Positions 53,718 through 62,227 of a stretch of DNA of 64,000 nt are shown piece after piece. The notes under the pieces are model-generated. The model had not been told where the DNA came from and made no database searches. It saw nothing but the letters and a program-made list of their open reading frames with translations. Position numbers and translations under genes: made by a program. This DNA is from Leptobacterium_A meishanense (GTDB lineage: Bacteria > Bacteroidota > Bacteroidia > Flavobacteriales > Flavobacteriaceae): NCBI RefSeq assembly GCF_037645805.1, contig NZ_JBBEXE010000007.1, positions 61,066-125,065 on the forward strand, read 5' to 3'. Numbering within the stretch: position 1 is the stretch's first letter; the number at the start of each line of letters is the position of its first letter.

Positions 53718-55317
53718 AAACTTGCTGTAGCTCCCAATTGGCGCGTAATTCTAATAAGTCAGGATAATAGCTGATCCGTTCAGGTTGCAGTTTTTGAAGA
53801 TAATTTCCTGTATCCCACTTACCATTCTTATTAGTATCAAACACAACACGGATATGGTATTTACCAGGATTTAAGAACCTAAAATCGTAAGAAGGCAATG
53901 TTTTCTCTACATATTGCTCGGCTTTTACAACACCTTTCTCATCTGTAAGTTGTATAATAATAGGGTAACTGGAAACATTACGTAACGAAATACTAATATT
54001 TCCCAGATCGGCATAACTTTTTGAACTTAAGTAATAATTTAGTGTGTCATTAGTGTTCCCATAGAAATCAGTTAAGGCATTTGGAAGCAATTGTAAAATA
54101 TACTTTTCATTAGGACGGATATTCCAGTTTACGAGCAGCTCATTACTTAAAGTGTCAATAACTGTATCAAAATCAACGTTGGCAGAATCGCTTTTTATTA
54201 ATAATATATTGCGGTCATCTTTTTTTATCAGTGGAATGTTGCTTGCAATCTTGAAAGGATTATTAAAAAGGATATCACCTCTTTGCATACCGGAGAGCAC
54301 TAAAGAGTCACGATACAACTCTTTAATTTTTACTGAAAAAGTATCTGTTTTTTGAGAATGCGAAACTTTAAAAACTAACGAATCAACATCAAAGGGAGTA
54401 AACCAATAATGCAGGGTATCCTTTTCGCGGTCTTTAATGATTTTATATTTGAATGTATCTGGTGTTTTAGTAAGTAATTCGACAGTCATTTTTTCGTATG
54501 CATCTTCACCTTCATACCCAAATAGAACCCGGTTTTTAGAAACTAAAACAGGCTTAGAAACTTTATAATCAGTAACCTCTTTAAAAAGCGTAAGCGTATA
54601 TACAGAGTCGGTGGGGACTTCAATAAAATCTTTTAAAAAACCTATTTTATCAGTTTTCTGATTAAACAAAAAATTATTTGCAACATCTTTTAACCCCACT
54701 AGCATGTATTTCCCGGCCTTTAAATTAGTAAGCTGAAAAGTTGCGGCACTATCCAATGTATTTGTTACATATGTTGGAAGGTTTTTATAGACAATAGAAT
54801 CTGTATATGTAGAATCGACTTCGTACAACAATACAGACACAAAAGTATCGGGATTTTTTTTCTCAGCATCCTTTACAACCCCTGAAACAGCTAATGAATC
54901 AATATAATTACCTGTAGAAAAAACATATTTAAAAAACGGATAAGGGTTTTCTTCATTATTATCTACGATGCTTTGCCCAAAGTTAAAGACGTATGTTGTG
55001 TTTTCTTTTAAAGTGTCTTTTATCTTTATTTCAACAAATTTGCTAGCCCCTCCCTGTGGCTTTATTTCCGGTAGCTGATTCAGTGGGGGAGAAACTATAA
55101 GTTGTTTCTGAAGATCTTTAAATTTAATATATTCATCAAAATAGATACGGATTTTCTTTTCCGTAAAATCAGTGGTATTTATCTCAGGAGAAGCCTTCAC
55201 CATTTTTGGGGGCATGGTATCCCGGTCACCACCATTTGGAGTACCTCTTTTAGCACAATTAATGAGCATTGAGAAGACTACTAAACAAACACTAATCCGA
55301 ATAAATTTACTGCTCAT
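53704..55317 (-). CDS. Ig-like (Big_5) domain lipoprotein
   Basis: The start is set at MSSKFIRISVCLVVF, giving a lipobox SMLINC; an ATG 33 bases upstream would add a poor leader. The 537-residue protein has a Big_5-type domain (residues ~25-125) with GGDRDTMPPKMVKASP and IRIYFDEYIKFKDL, then predominantly beta structure. A late stretch PGKYHIRVVFDTNKNGKWDTG carries a calcium-loop-like motif. Similar proteins are common in Bacteroidota as surface or periplasmic lipoproteins of unknown role. It lies 54 bases downstream of comF on the same strand. Confidence 0.82.
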   Translation of the reverse strand: MSSKFIRISVCLVVFSMLINCAKRGTPNGGDRDTMPPKMVKASPEINTTDFTEKKIRIYFDEYIKFKDLQKQLIVSPPLNQLPEIKPQGGASKFVEIKIKDTLKENTTYVFNFGQSIVDNNEENPYPFFKYVFSTGNYIDSLAVSGVVKDAEKKNPDTFVSVLLYEVDSTYTDSIVYKNLPTYVTNTLDSAATFQLTNLKAGKYMLVGLKDVANNFLFNQKTDKIGFLKDFIEVPTDSVYTLTLFKEVTDYKVSKPVLVSKNRVLFGYEGEDAYEKMTVELLTKTPDTFKYKIIKDREKDTLHYWFTPFDVDSLVFKVSHSQKTDTFSVKIKELYRDSLVLSGMQRGDILFNNPFKIASNIPLIKKDDRNILLIKSDSANVDFDTVIDTLSNELLVNWNIRPNEKYILQLLPNALTDFYGNTNDTLNYYLSSKSYADLGNISISLRNVSSYPIIIQLTDEKGVVKAEQYVEKTLPSYDFRFLNPGKYHIRVVFDTNKNGKWDTGNYLQKLQPERISYYPDLLELRANWELQQVFTLE

Positions 55318-55371
55318 AAAAACACACATGAATGCGCTGCAAAATAACAATTAATTTTATGAACTCAGAAA

Positions 55372-56061
55372 TTAAATGGTAATGGCCATAGTAGCAATGC
55401 TGATTTGGACATTTTCTATTTTTTGAAGCGTAATTGCACAAGCTTCTAATGTAGCACCGGTAGTAATGACATCATCTATCAACAAAATATGTTTACCCTT
55501 TAATGAACCGGGATGCTCCACATCAAAAATAAAAGAAGCATTGTTCCATCGGGCAATCCGGTTTTTAAAAGTCTGTGTTTTTGAATGTGATACCCGTATT
55601 AATGCATCATCATTGTAGCTGGCATTAAGAGCACCGGCAATTTTTTTACCAAAAGCACTTACTTGGTTATAACCCCTTTTCCGTAATTTTTTAGGATGTA
55701 AAGGCACCGGGACTACAACATCAACAGTTTGATAATGGAAATTATTCATAAGCACGCTTCCCATCCATTCCCCTATAAAACCTCCAATAGCTTGATTTCC
55801 TTTATACTTTAATTGATGAATAAGCCGTTGTGCCAACCCCTTCTTTTGAAAGGCTAAAAAGGCAGTAGCATGGACGATCTCCACACGACCGTAAAATATT
55901 TTTTCAACCGGATTTCCTTGAACAGCATGATAATTTGTCAATGGAAGCTGATGCCGACATACCACACACACCGTTTTTTCGTTTTTAAGCAGGATAGAGT
56001 CGCATCCCGGACATACAGGAGGGAAGAAGAGCGTTTCAATATCATTTAGTATATTTATCAT
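55372..56061 (-). CDS. ComF family phosphoribosyltransferase-like protein
   Basis: This 229-residue protein has an N-terminal zinc-ribbon-like segment (CPGCDSILLKNEKTVCVVC) and a C-terminal PRPP-binding loop HILLIDDVITTGATLEAC. A middle VVPVPLHPKKLRKRGYNQV is the second ComF signature. The family is linked to DNA uptake during natural transformation in other bacteria (ComF/GntX); here it is not in a competence operon. The assignment is strong, the role less so. Confidence 0.9.
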   Translation of the reverse strand: MINILNDIETLFFPPVCPGCDSILLKNEKTVCVVCRHQLPLTNYHAVQGNPVEKIFYGRVEIVHATAFLAFQKKGLAQRLIHQLKYKGNQAIGGFIGEWMGSVLMNNFHYQTVDVVVPVPLHPKKLRKRGYNQVSAFGKKIAGALNASYNDDALIRVSHSKTQTFKNRIARWNNASFIFDVEHPGSLKGKHILLIDDVITTGATLEACAITLQKIENVQISIATMAITI

Positions 56062-56109
56062 TCAGGAGCAACCGGGATTTTGAGTAAAATCAAAGTCAAA
56101 GAAAAATAA

Positions 56110-57033
56110 ATGAAGCCAAAAAACAAACCATCAGGCCATAAAATTATCCTTATAGCATTGTTAATAGCAATAGCGGGGCTTATTACACTCACCTATTTTA
56201 ACTATAAAGAAAGCAATCAAAAACTCACATTTTTGGCCAATGAGAAACAAATGATTATTGATGACCTTAAAGCAATGCAACAGAGTTTTGGTGAATTGGC
56301 TGAAGTTCGTGGCACTTACATGCAAGAAATTAATTTTAGCAAACAACGGATAGCAGTATTGTTAGATTCCCTCAATGAACTCAATATAGATTATAGTATA
56401 CTTACAGGCTACCGAAAAGAATTGTCTCGGTTAAGAGATGAAAACCAGCGTTACAGGCGTGTTATAGATTCCATACAATACCAAAACCTTCTGTTGGAAC
56501 GTGAGATTGATAGTAGCAACCTTAAGATTATGAAATTGAGCGACTATACAGATGCACTGAAAAAAACGAATACCCTTTTAAATAGCTATAGCGATTCATT
56601 GGTTGATATCAATACAAACCTCTCAGAAAAAATAGCAGACGGTTCCATACTCAACATCTATGAATTTCGCGGTGATGCTTTCAAAATAAAATCAAGCGGA
56701 AAACTTGTAGCTACCGATAGAGCTGCAAGGGCTGAGCGGATACGGGGATGTTTCACCATTTTACCCAATAAATTACTGGACGATATGGATAAGGAATTGT
56801 ACCTACAAATAATAGATCCGGCAAACAATGTACTGGGGGCAAAAAAACGGATACGTTTTGGCAAAGACGTGTTGACCTATAGCAAAAAAATAAATGTAAT
56901 AATCGAAGATGATCCCGTAGCAGTTTGCGACTACGTTACTACAAAACAAGGAACTGCCCGAAGCGGAAATTATACCTTCAACCTGTTTCTCCGGGAAAAA
57001 TTAATAGCATCTACCATTTTTCAACTCAAATAA
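56110..57033 (+). CDS. Single-pass membrane protein with coiled coil, unknown function
   Basis: This 307-residue protein has one N-terminal transmembrane helix (IILIALLIAIAGLITLTYF, residues ~12-30), then a long heptad-rich helix up to ~residue 180 (KEIDSSNLKIMK-like pattern, ELSRLRDENQRYRRVIDSIQ). A C-terminal globular beta-rich domain of ~120 residues follows (FRGDAFKIKSSGKLVATDRA, FNLFLREKLIASTIFQL). The topology places the coiled coil and globular domain in the periplasm. It is not a family I can name with certainty. Confidence 0.65.
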   Translation: MKPKNKPSGHKIILIALLIAIAGLITLTYFNYKESNQKLTFLANEKQMIIDDLKAMQQSFGELAEVRGTYMQEINFSKQRIAVLLDSLNELNIDYSILTGYRKELSRLRDENQRYRRVIDSIQYQNLLLEREIDSSNLKIMKLSDYTDALKKTNTLLNSYSDSLVDINTNLSEKIADGSILNIYEFRGDAFKIKSSGKLVATDRAARAERIRGCFTILPNKLLDDMDKELYLQIIDPANNVLGAKKRIRFGKDVLTYSKKINVIIEDDPVAVCDYVTTKQGTARSGNYTFNLFLREKLIASTIFQLK

Positions 57034-57057
57034 CAATAAAATCCTGTTGAAAAAAAC

Positions 57058-57065
57058 TATTTTTG
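57058..57065 (+). promoter_or_regulatory. -7 promoter element for glyS
   Basis: TATTTTTG followed by CCGC ends four bases before the glyS ATG at 57070, implying a leaderless mRNA. The nearby TTG at 57047-57049 is too close for a -33. Confidence 0.45.
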
Positions 57066-57069
57066 CCGC

Positions 57070-58602
57070 ATGGCAAAACAAGAGGAGCATTTCAAAAAAG
57101 TCATAGCCCACGCAAAAGAATATGGATACATATTTCCCTCTAGCGAAATATATGACGGCTTAAGCGCAGTATATGATTATGGTCAAAATGGCGTAGAATT
57201 AAAAAACAATATCAAAGCATATTGGTGGAAAGCCATGGTGCAAATGCATGAAAACATTGTAGGGATAGATGCAGCAATCTTTATGCACCCCACTACATGG
57301 AAAGCCTCAGGTCATATAGATGCTTTTAATGACCCCTTGATTGATAATAAGGACTCTAAAAAACGCTACAGGGCCGATGTGCTTATTGAAGACTATGTGG
57401 CAAAGATAGAAGCTAAAATTGACAAAGAACTTCAAAAAGCGGCAAAGCGTTTTGGAGAAGCTTTTGATAAAGAACAATTTTTGGCTACCAATAAAAGGGT
57501 GCTGGACTATAAAGAAAAAGCAACAACGATTGTAGAACGAATGGCCCGATCGCTTGAAAAAGAAGATTTGGACGATGTAAAAGCATTGATTGAAGAACTG
57601 GGAATTGCGGATCCCGAAACAGGCTCTAAAAATTGGACAGACGTAAAACAGTTCAACCTTATGTTTGGGACTAAATTAGGAGCTTCTGCAGCACATGCTA
57701 CAGACTTGTACCTTCGTCCCGAAACGGCTCAAGGCATTTTTGTAAACTTTCTGAATGTTCAGAAATCTGGAAGGATGAAAATTCCGTTCGGGATTGCCCA
57801 GACCGGAAAAGCGTTCCGGAATGAAATTGTAGCACGCCAATTCATCTTCCGTATGCGGGAGTTTGAACAAATGGAAATGCAATTTTTTATAAAACCCGGC
57901 ACTCAGAAAAAATGGTATGAACATTGGAAAGAAACCCGGTTAAAATGGCACCTGTCCCTTGGGATGGGAGCAGAAAATTACCGGTTTCACGATCATGAAA
58001 AACTGGCTCACTATGCAGATGCTGCTGCCGATATTGAATTCCGTTTTCCATTCGGGTTTAAAGAATTAGAAGGCATCCATTCCAGAACAGATTTTGATTT
58101 AGCCAATCACGAAAAATATTCAGGCAAAAAATTACACTATTTTGACCCCGAAGAAAATAAAAGCTACGTGCCTTATGTTATAGAGACCTCTATTGGTTTA
58201 GACAGAATGTTCTTAGCAGTATTCTCCCATGCGCTACAAGAAGAACCGTTACCGGATGGCAGTAGTCGGACAATTTTAAAATTACCCGCTGTATTGGCTC
58301 CTATAAAAGCCGCTATATTACCCTTGGTTAAAAAAGATGGACTGCCAGAAGTAGCAAGGAAAATAATTGATACCCTGCAATGGGACTTCATGGTCACATA
58401 CGATGAAAAAGATGCTATCGGGCGCCGTTATCGTAGGCAAGATGCAGCAGGAACACCTTTTTGTATTACCGTTGACCACCAAACAACAGAAGATAATACT
58501 GTCACCATACGCTATAGGGACACCATGGAGCAAAAAAGAGTACAAATAGCAGATTTAGATACTATAATGCAAGAAGCTATACGCATAAAAACATGGTTGT
58601 AG
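57070..58602 (+). CDS. glyS: Glycine--tRNA ligase (alpha2 type)
   Basis: This 510-residue class II synthetase charges tRNA-Gly. It is the single-chain dimeric type. Motifs include FPSSEIYDGLSAVYDYGQNG near the N-terminus, LMFGTKLGA and RPETAQGIFVNF, motif 2 FRNEIVARQFIFRMREFEQ, and the C-terminal anticodon-binding region KAAILPLVKKDG with IGRRYRRQDAAGTPF. A helical insertion sits between residues ~120 and 185. The length is normal for the bacterial alpha2 enzyme. Confidence 0.96.
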   Translation: MAKQEEHFKKVIAHAKEYGYIFPSSEIYDGLSAVYDYGQNGVELKNNIKAYWWKAMVQMHENIVGIDAAIFMHPTTWKASGHIDAFNDPLIDNKDSKKRYRADVLIEDYVAKIEAKIDKELQKAAKRFGEAFDKEQFLATNKRVLDYKEKATTIVERMARSLEKEDLDDVKALIEELGIADPETGSKNWTDVKQFNLMFGTKLGASAAHATDLYLRPETAQGIFVNFLNVQKSGRMKIPFGIAQTGKAFRNEIVARQFIFRMREFEQMEMQFFIKPGTQKKWYEHWKETRLKWHLSLGMGAENYRFHDHEKLAHYADAAADIEFRFPFGFKELEGIHSRTDFDLANHEKYSGKKLHYFDPEENKSYVPYVIETSIGLDRMFLAVFSHALQEEPLPDGSSRTILKLPAVLAPIKAAILPLVKKDGLPEVARKIIDTLQWDFMVTYDEKDAIGRRYRRQDAAGTPFCITVDHQTTEDNTVTIRYRDTMEQKRVQIADLDTIMQEAIRIKTWL

Positions 58603-58859
58603 AATACTCAATAATAAAGTTTTTATTAGAGTCTTATAAATAGGTGTTTTATGCAGAAATTAAGGCCATAGAAAATAAACAAACAATCTCTTCACCATAT
58701 CTTCAAGCATGGTATTAATAACCTCACTAAAAAGTCAATTATTTGCCCCCCAATCTATATTAAATTCCTCTAATCTATGTCATTTGTCCCTTATTCTTTT
58801 ATTTGATTGTTTAAAAGATGTTTTTTTATAATTTACTTAATATTAAAAACACTGAAGCA

Positions 58860-61781
58860 ATGAAAAACCCCCTACTTATCTTGACATTTCTTTTGATCAA
58901 TGCGTTGCTTTTCGGTCAGAATGTACCGTCTGGTGCTAAAGCAACATATGTATCAGAGGCTGTTTATGTAAAAAAAATAGCACCATTGTCCCGGCAGAAA
59001 TTGGTTCCGGTAAAAAATGAATTTAAAATATACAACCCCAAGAAACAAGGTGCCAATAAAGCCGTAATAGGTAAAGGGACCCCTGTGGGGCCTGATCCAT
59101 TATGGCAAAAGAACCCTGGACAAATAAAAGGGAAGGCACCCCTGCTTACATTTGAATCAGCATCTTCCTTTGCAACTCCTACCGATCCTACGGGAGCAAT
59201 AGGCCCTAACCATTATATAAATGCATGGAATTCCAACTTTGCCATTTATGACAGATCAGGCAATCAATTAGTAGCCCCATCATCATTAGCTACTATTTTT
59301 CCTGGTGAAAACCTAGGAGATCCTATTGTCATATATGACCGGTATGCAGACCGATTTGTCATTACACAATTTAGTGATACACCTAATGGGTTTTTAATAG
59401 CCGTTTCACAAGGGCCGGATCCGGTAAATGACGGATGGTTTACGTACCGTTTTAATACGGATAGTTTTCCGGATTATCCTAAATATTCCATTTGGTCGGA
59501 TGGGTATTATATAACAGCAAATAAAGATCAGTTCTCTCCAGACACAAATGAGGTGGTATTTGCTTTAGAACGGGACAAGCTACTTACAGGAAGCCCTGTA
59601 GCTAAAATTATTGGGTTTCCGCTTCCCGGAATTGAAGTAAATGGGTTTTATAGCCCTTTAGGGTTCAATACAAATGGTTCTGAACTTCCTCCGCTAGGGA
59701 ATGCCCCGATTGTGTATATGCAAGATGATGCGTGGGCAAATGTTACTAGTGACCACCTGAAAATATGGAATATTAATGTTGACTGGGCTATTCCGGCAAA
59801 TTCAACGATTTCGGCACCTCAACAGTTGCCTGTAACCGCCTTTGACGGGTTGTTTGATGGGGGTAGTTTTGTTAACCTTCCACAACCTTCCGGATCTGAT
59901 ATAGATGCTTTGCAAGCTACAATTATGTATATGGCCCAATACCGACGGTTTCCTACCCACAATTCAGTAGTGTTTAATTTTGTAGTGGACTTGGACGGGA
60001 ATGATAATTTGGCAGGGATCCGATGGTATGAGTTACGGCAAGTGAACGATGGAGATCCATGGACTGTATATCAAGAAGGCACTTATGCACAACCTGATGG
60101 CCATAGCGCTTTTTCCGGTGCAATGGCAATAGATAATTTAGGAAACATAGGAATGGGATATACTATAGTGAGCTCCACCATGTTTCCATCTCTACGTTTC
60201 ACAGGCCGGTTTGTTGGGGATATGTTAGGGGAAATGACCCTTGCTGAAGAAACCGTTGTAAATGGGACGCAAATAAACCCAAACTCTCGTTATGGAGACT
60301 ATTCGCAAATGACAATAGACCCTGTAGATGATCAAACAATGTGGTTTACGGGAGAATATTTTTCAGGTGGGGCCAGAAAAAACCATGTCGGGGTATTTAA
60401 AGTAGCTTCGGACACTAACAATGATGTGGGAATAGTTGCAATTACGGACCCTCAAAATGGCATATTGTCCAACTCGGAGCAGATTACAGTTACTATCCGA
60501 AATTATGGCTTGACTTCTCAGTCTAATTTTGATGTAACCTACCAAATAGATGGAGGTACTGTAGTTACTGAAACCTTTACAAATACCATTGCTGCTGGGG
60601 CAGATGACCAGTTCACCTTTACAACGACTGCTAATATGGCTGTTCAAGGACAAAACTATCAAATTACTGCAGGAACAGATTTGACAGGAGATGAAAACAG
60701 TGCTAATGACATATATGTTACAAACAGATCTAATTTATTTTCAAATGATGTAGGTATTGAAGATGTTTTTTCTCCTTTATCAGGAGTCGGATTATCTGCT
60801 AATGAAACTATTTCAGTAAGGGTCCGTAATTATGGTGGGCTTGCTCAGTCAAATGTAGATGTGTCGTATTCAGTTGACGGGGGTTCTGCAGTGATGGAAA
60901 CCATACCTGCTATTTCTGCAAATTCTTTTGTTGATTATTCTTTTTCAACAGGGTTTGATTTTTCAGCTATAAACGTTTATAATGTTTCTGCAACGACCCA
61001 ATTGCCTGGAGATCAAAATGCCGCAAACGACACAAAGACAGCAACTGTACAAAACGCTTTTTGCCAACCTATATCTGATTGTACTTATGGGGATGGCATC
61101 ACTTCATTTCAATTAGGTACAATAAGCAATCTTGCGATCGCCTGCAATACAGGGTATGAAGATTTTACCGGGATGGTAACAGATTTGGATAGGAGTACAG
61201 GGACTTTTAATCTTGCAGTTCAAACAGGATATGCTGGTGATCGGATGTCGCTTTGGATTGATTTTAATGATAATAGTACATTTGAACCATCAGAACAATT
61301 ATTAACAGATGTTCTTTTATCTAATGCTAATACTACTGTAAATATTAATTTAGTAATACCTGGAGCAGCTGCTTTAGGGGAACATTTGTTGAGAATACGG
61401 GCGGGAGATATTGCTTTTTCAGGAGATTTGAATAATCCATGTGACCCTATGGATTTTGCGACTACACATGATTATAAAGTAAATATTACGGATAGTACTT
61501 TGAGTACCGATAAATTTTCATTGAAAGATAGTGAGTTTGTCATTTTATATAAAGGCAATAAACAGCATGAAATTTCATTGTCAAGCCTTACGGTAACTGA
61601 ACCTTTAGAAATATCGGTATACAATATGCTAGGCCAGCAATTAGTGGCTAATAAGGTTATAAATATAAGCGGTGTTTATTCGTATGATTTAGATATGTCC
61701 TATGCTCCTTCAGGAATATACCTCATTAGAATTGGGAATGATACAAGAGGGGGAAAAGTCAAACGTATCTTAGTGCAATAA
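58860..61781 (+). CDS. T9SS type A cargo with CARDB-like and GEVED domains
   Basis: The start is set at MKNPLLILTFLLINALLF, giving a signal peptide ending LLFGQ. The 973-residue protein has an N-terminal ~430-residue propeller-like region (DPTGAIGPNHYINAWNS). Two CARDB-like beta-sandwich repeats follow (NDVGIVAITDPQNGILSN and NDVGIEDVFSPLSGVGLS), then a GEVED domain (LWIDFNDNSTFEPSEQLL). The C-terminus is a T9SS type A sorting domain with ISVYNMLGQQLVANK ending KVKRILVQ. It is expected to be secreted or surface-bound; no catalytic motif was recognised. Confidence 0.83.
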   Translation: MKNPLLILTFLLINALLFGQNVPSGAKATYVSEAVYVKKIAPLSRQKLVPVKNEFKIYNPKKQGANKAVIGKGTPVGPDPLWQKNPGQIKGKAPLLTFESASSFATPTDPTGAIGPNHYINAWNSNFAIYDRSGNQLVAPSSLATIFPGENLGDPIVIYDRYADRFVITQFSDTPNGFLIAVSQGPDPVNDGWFTYRFNTDSFPDYPKYSIWSDGYYITANKDQFSPDTNEVVFALERDKLLTGSPVAKIIGFPLPGIEVNGFYSPLGFNTNGSELPPLGNAPIVYMQDDAWANVTSDHLKIWNINVDWAIPANSTISAPQQLPVTAFDGLFDGGSFVNLPQPSGSDIDALQATIMYMAQYRRFPTHNSVVFNFVVDLDGNDNLAGIRWYELRQVNDGDPWTVYQEGTYAQPDGHSAFSGAMAIDNLGNIGMGYTIVSSTMFPSLRFTGRFVGDMLGEMTLAEETVVNGTQINPNSRYGDYSQMTIDPVDDQTMWFTGEYFSGGARKNHVGVFKVASDTNNDVGIVAITDPQNGILSNSEQITVTIRNYGLTSQSNFDVTYQIDGGTVVTETFTNTIAAGADDQFTFTTTANMAVQGQNYQITAGTDLTGDENSANDIYVTNRSNLFSNDVGIEDVFSPLSGVGLSANETISVRVRNYGGLAQSNVDVSYSVDGGSAVMETIPAISANSFVDYSFSTGFDFSAINVYNVSATTQLPGDQNAANDTKTATVQNAFCQPISDCTYGDGITSFQLGTISNLAIACNTGYEDFTGMVTDLDRSTGTFNLAVQTGYAGDRMSLWIDFNDNSTFEPSEQLLTDVLLSNANTTVNINLVIPGAAALGEHLLRIRAGDIAFSGDLNNPCDPMDFATTHDYKVNITDSTLSTDKFSLKDSEFVILYKGNKQHEISLSSLTVTEPLEISVYNMLGQQLVANKVINISGVYSYDLDMSYAPSGIYLIRIGNDTRGGKVKRILVQ

Positions 61782-62110
61782 TATGGTAGCTACGTTTTAT
61801 AATGATAAAAATTATTGGATAATATGAAATAGCCTTATTCAATATTTATCTTAAGGTTAAGAGGTATAGAATTGTTTGCTTAGTAGAACTTGAACAAAGT
61901 TTACACAATTAGCGAGTGTTAAAAAAACTATAATACTACTTAAATTAACATCTTTTCTTTGAATGAGTATTTCAACTATTTAATATACCTTCTAGCTATA
62001 AATGAACAATATCCTATACACTACACAAAATTTATTTTATAAAAGGCATCAAAATAAATAAACTCACCCCTCTATTTACATAAACATCCCTTTTTATCAT
62101 TAGATAAGTA

Positions 62111-62138
62111 TTGCTGTTTACCATCGAAACTACTTTTG
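62111..62138 (+). promoter_or_regulatory. Bacteroidota-type promoter for the DUF11 protein gene
   Basis: TTG at 62111-62113 and TACTTTTG at 62131-62138 are separated by 17 bases, fitting TTG-N17-23-TANNTTTG. The predicted leader is about 85 bases and contains a hairpin. Confidence 0.65.
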
Positions 62139-62154
62139 TTATAACTATCATAGT

Positions 62155-62173
62155 CAGAGATATATAATCTCTG
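62155..62173 (+). promoter_or_regulatory. Leader hairpin upstream of the DUF11 protein gene
   Basis: CAGAGAT (62155-62161) and ATCTCTG (62167-62173) are exact inverted repeats with a 5-base loop, inside the predicted 5' leader. It might stabilise the mRNA or bind a regulator. Confidence 0.35.
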
Positions 62174-62227
62174 CTACTTTTTGAAAATTTTTAAAAAATA
62201 CACCATCATCTGAATTGTAATAATATT

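Larger units (their letters stand above)
61782..62227. other. 446-base intergenic region without a gene
   Basis: This AT-rich stretch has no convincing open reading frame or tRNA. The right third contains a promoter-like sequence (62111-62138) and a small hairpin (62155-62173) upstream of the next gene. The left two thirds hold nothing recognisable. Confidence 0.7.

Noticed and set aside
58603..58650. AT-only inverted repeat after glyS as a terminator
   Set aside because: TAATAAA/TTTATTA is short and AT-rich and lacks the GC core expected of a real terminator, so it was not annotated.
61782..62227. A tRNA, small gene or attachment site in the longest gap
   Set aside because: No cloverleaf pattern, no good open frame and no direct repeat at its borders were found; only a promoter and hairpin near the right end are supported.
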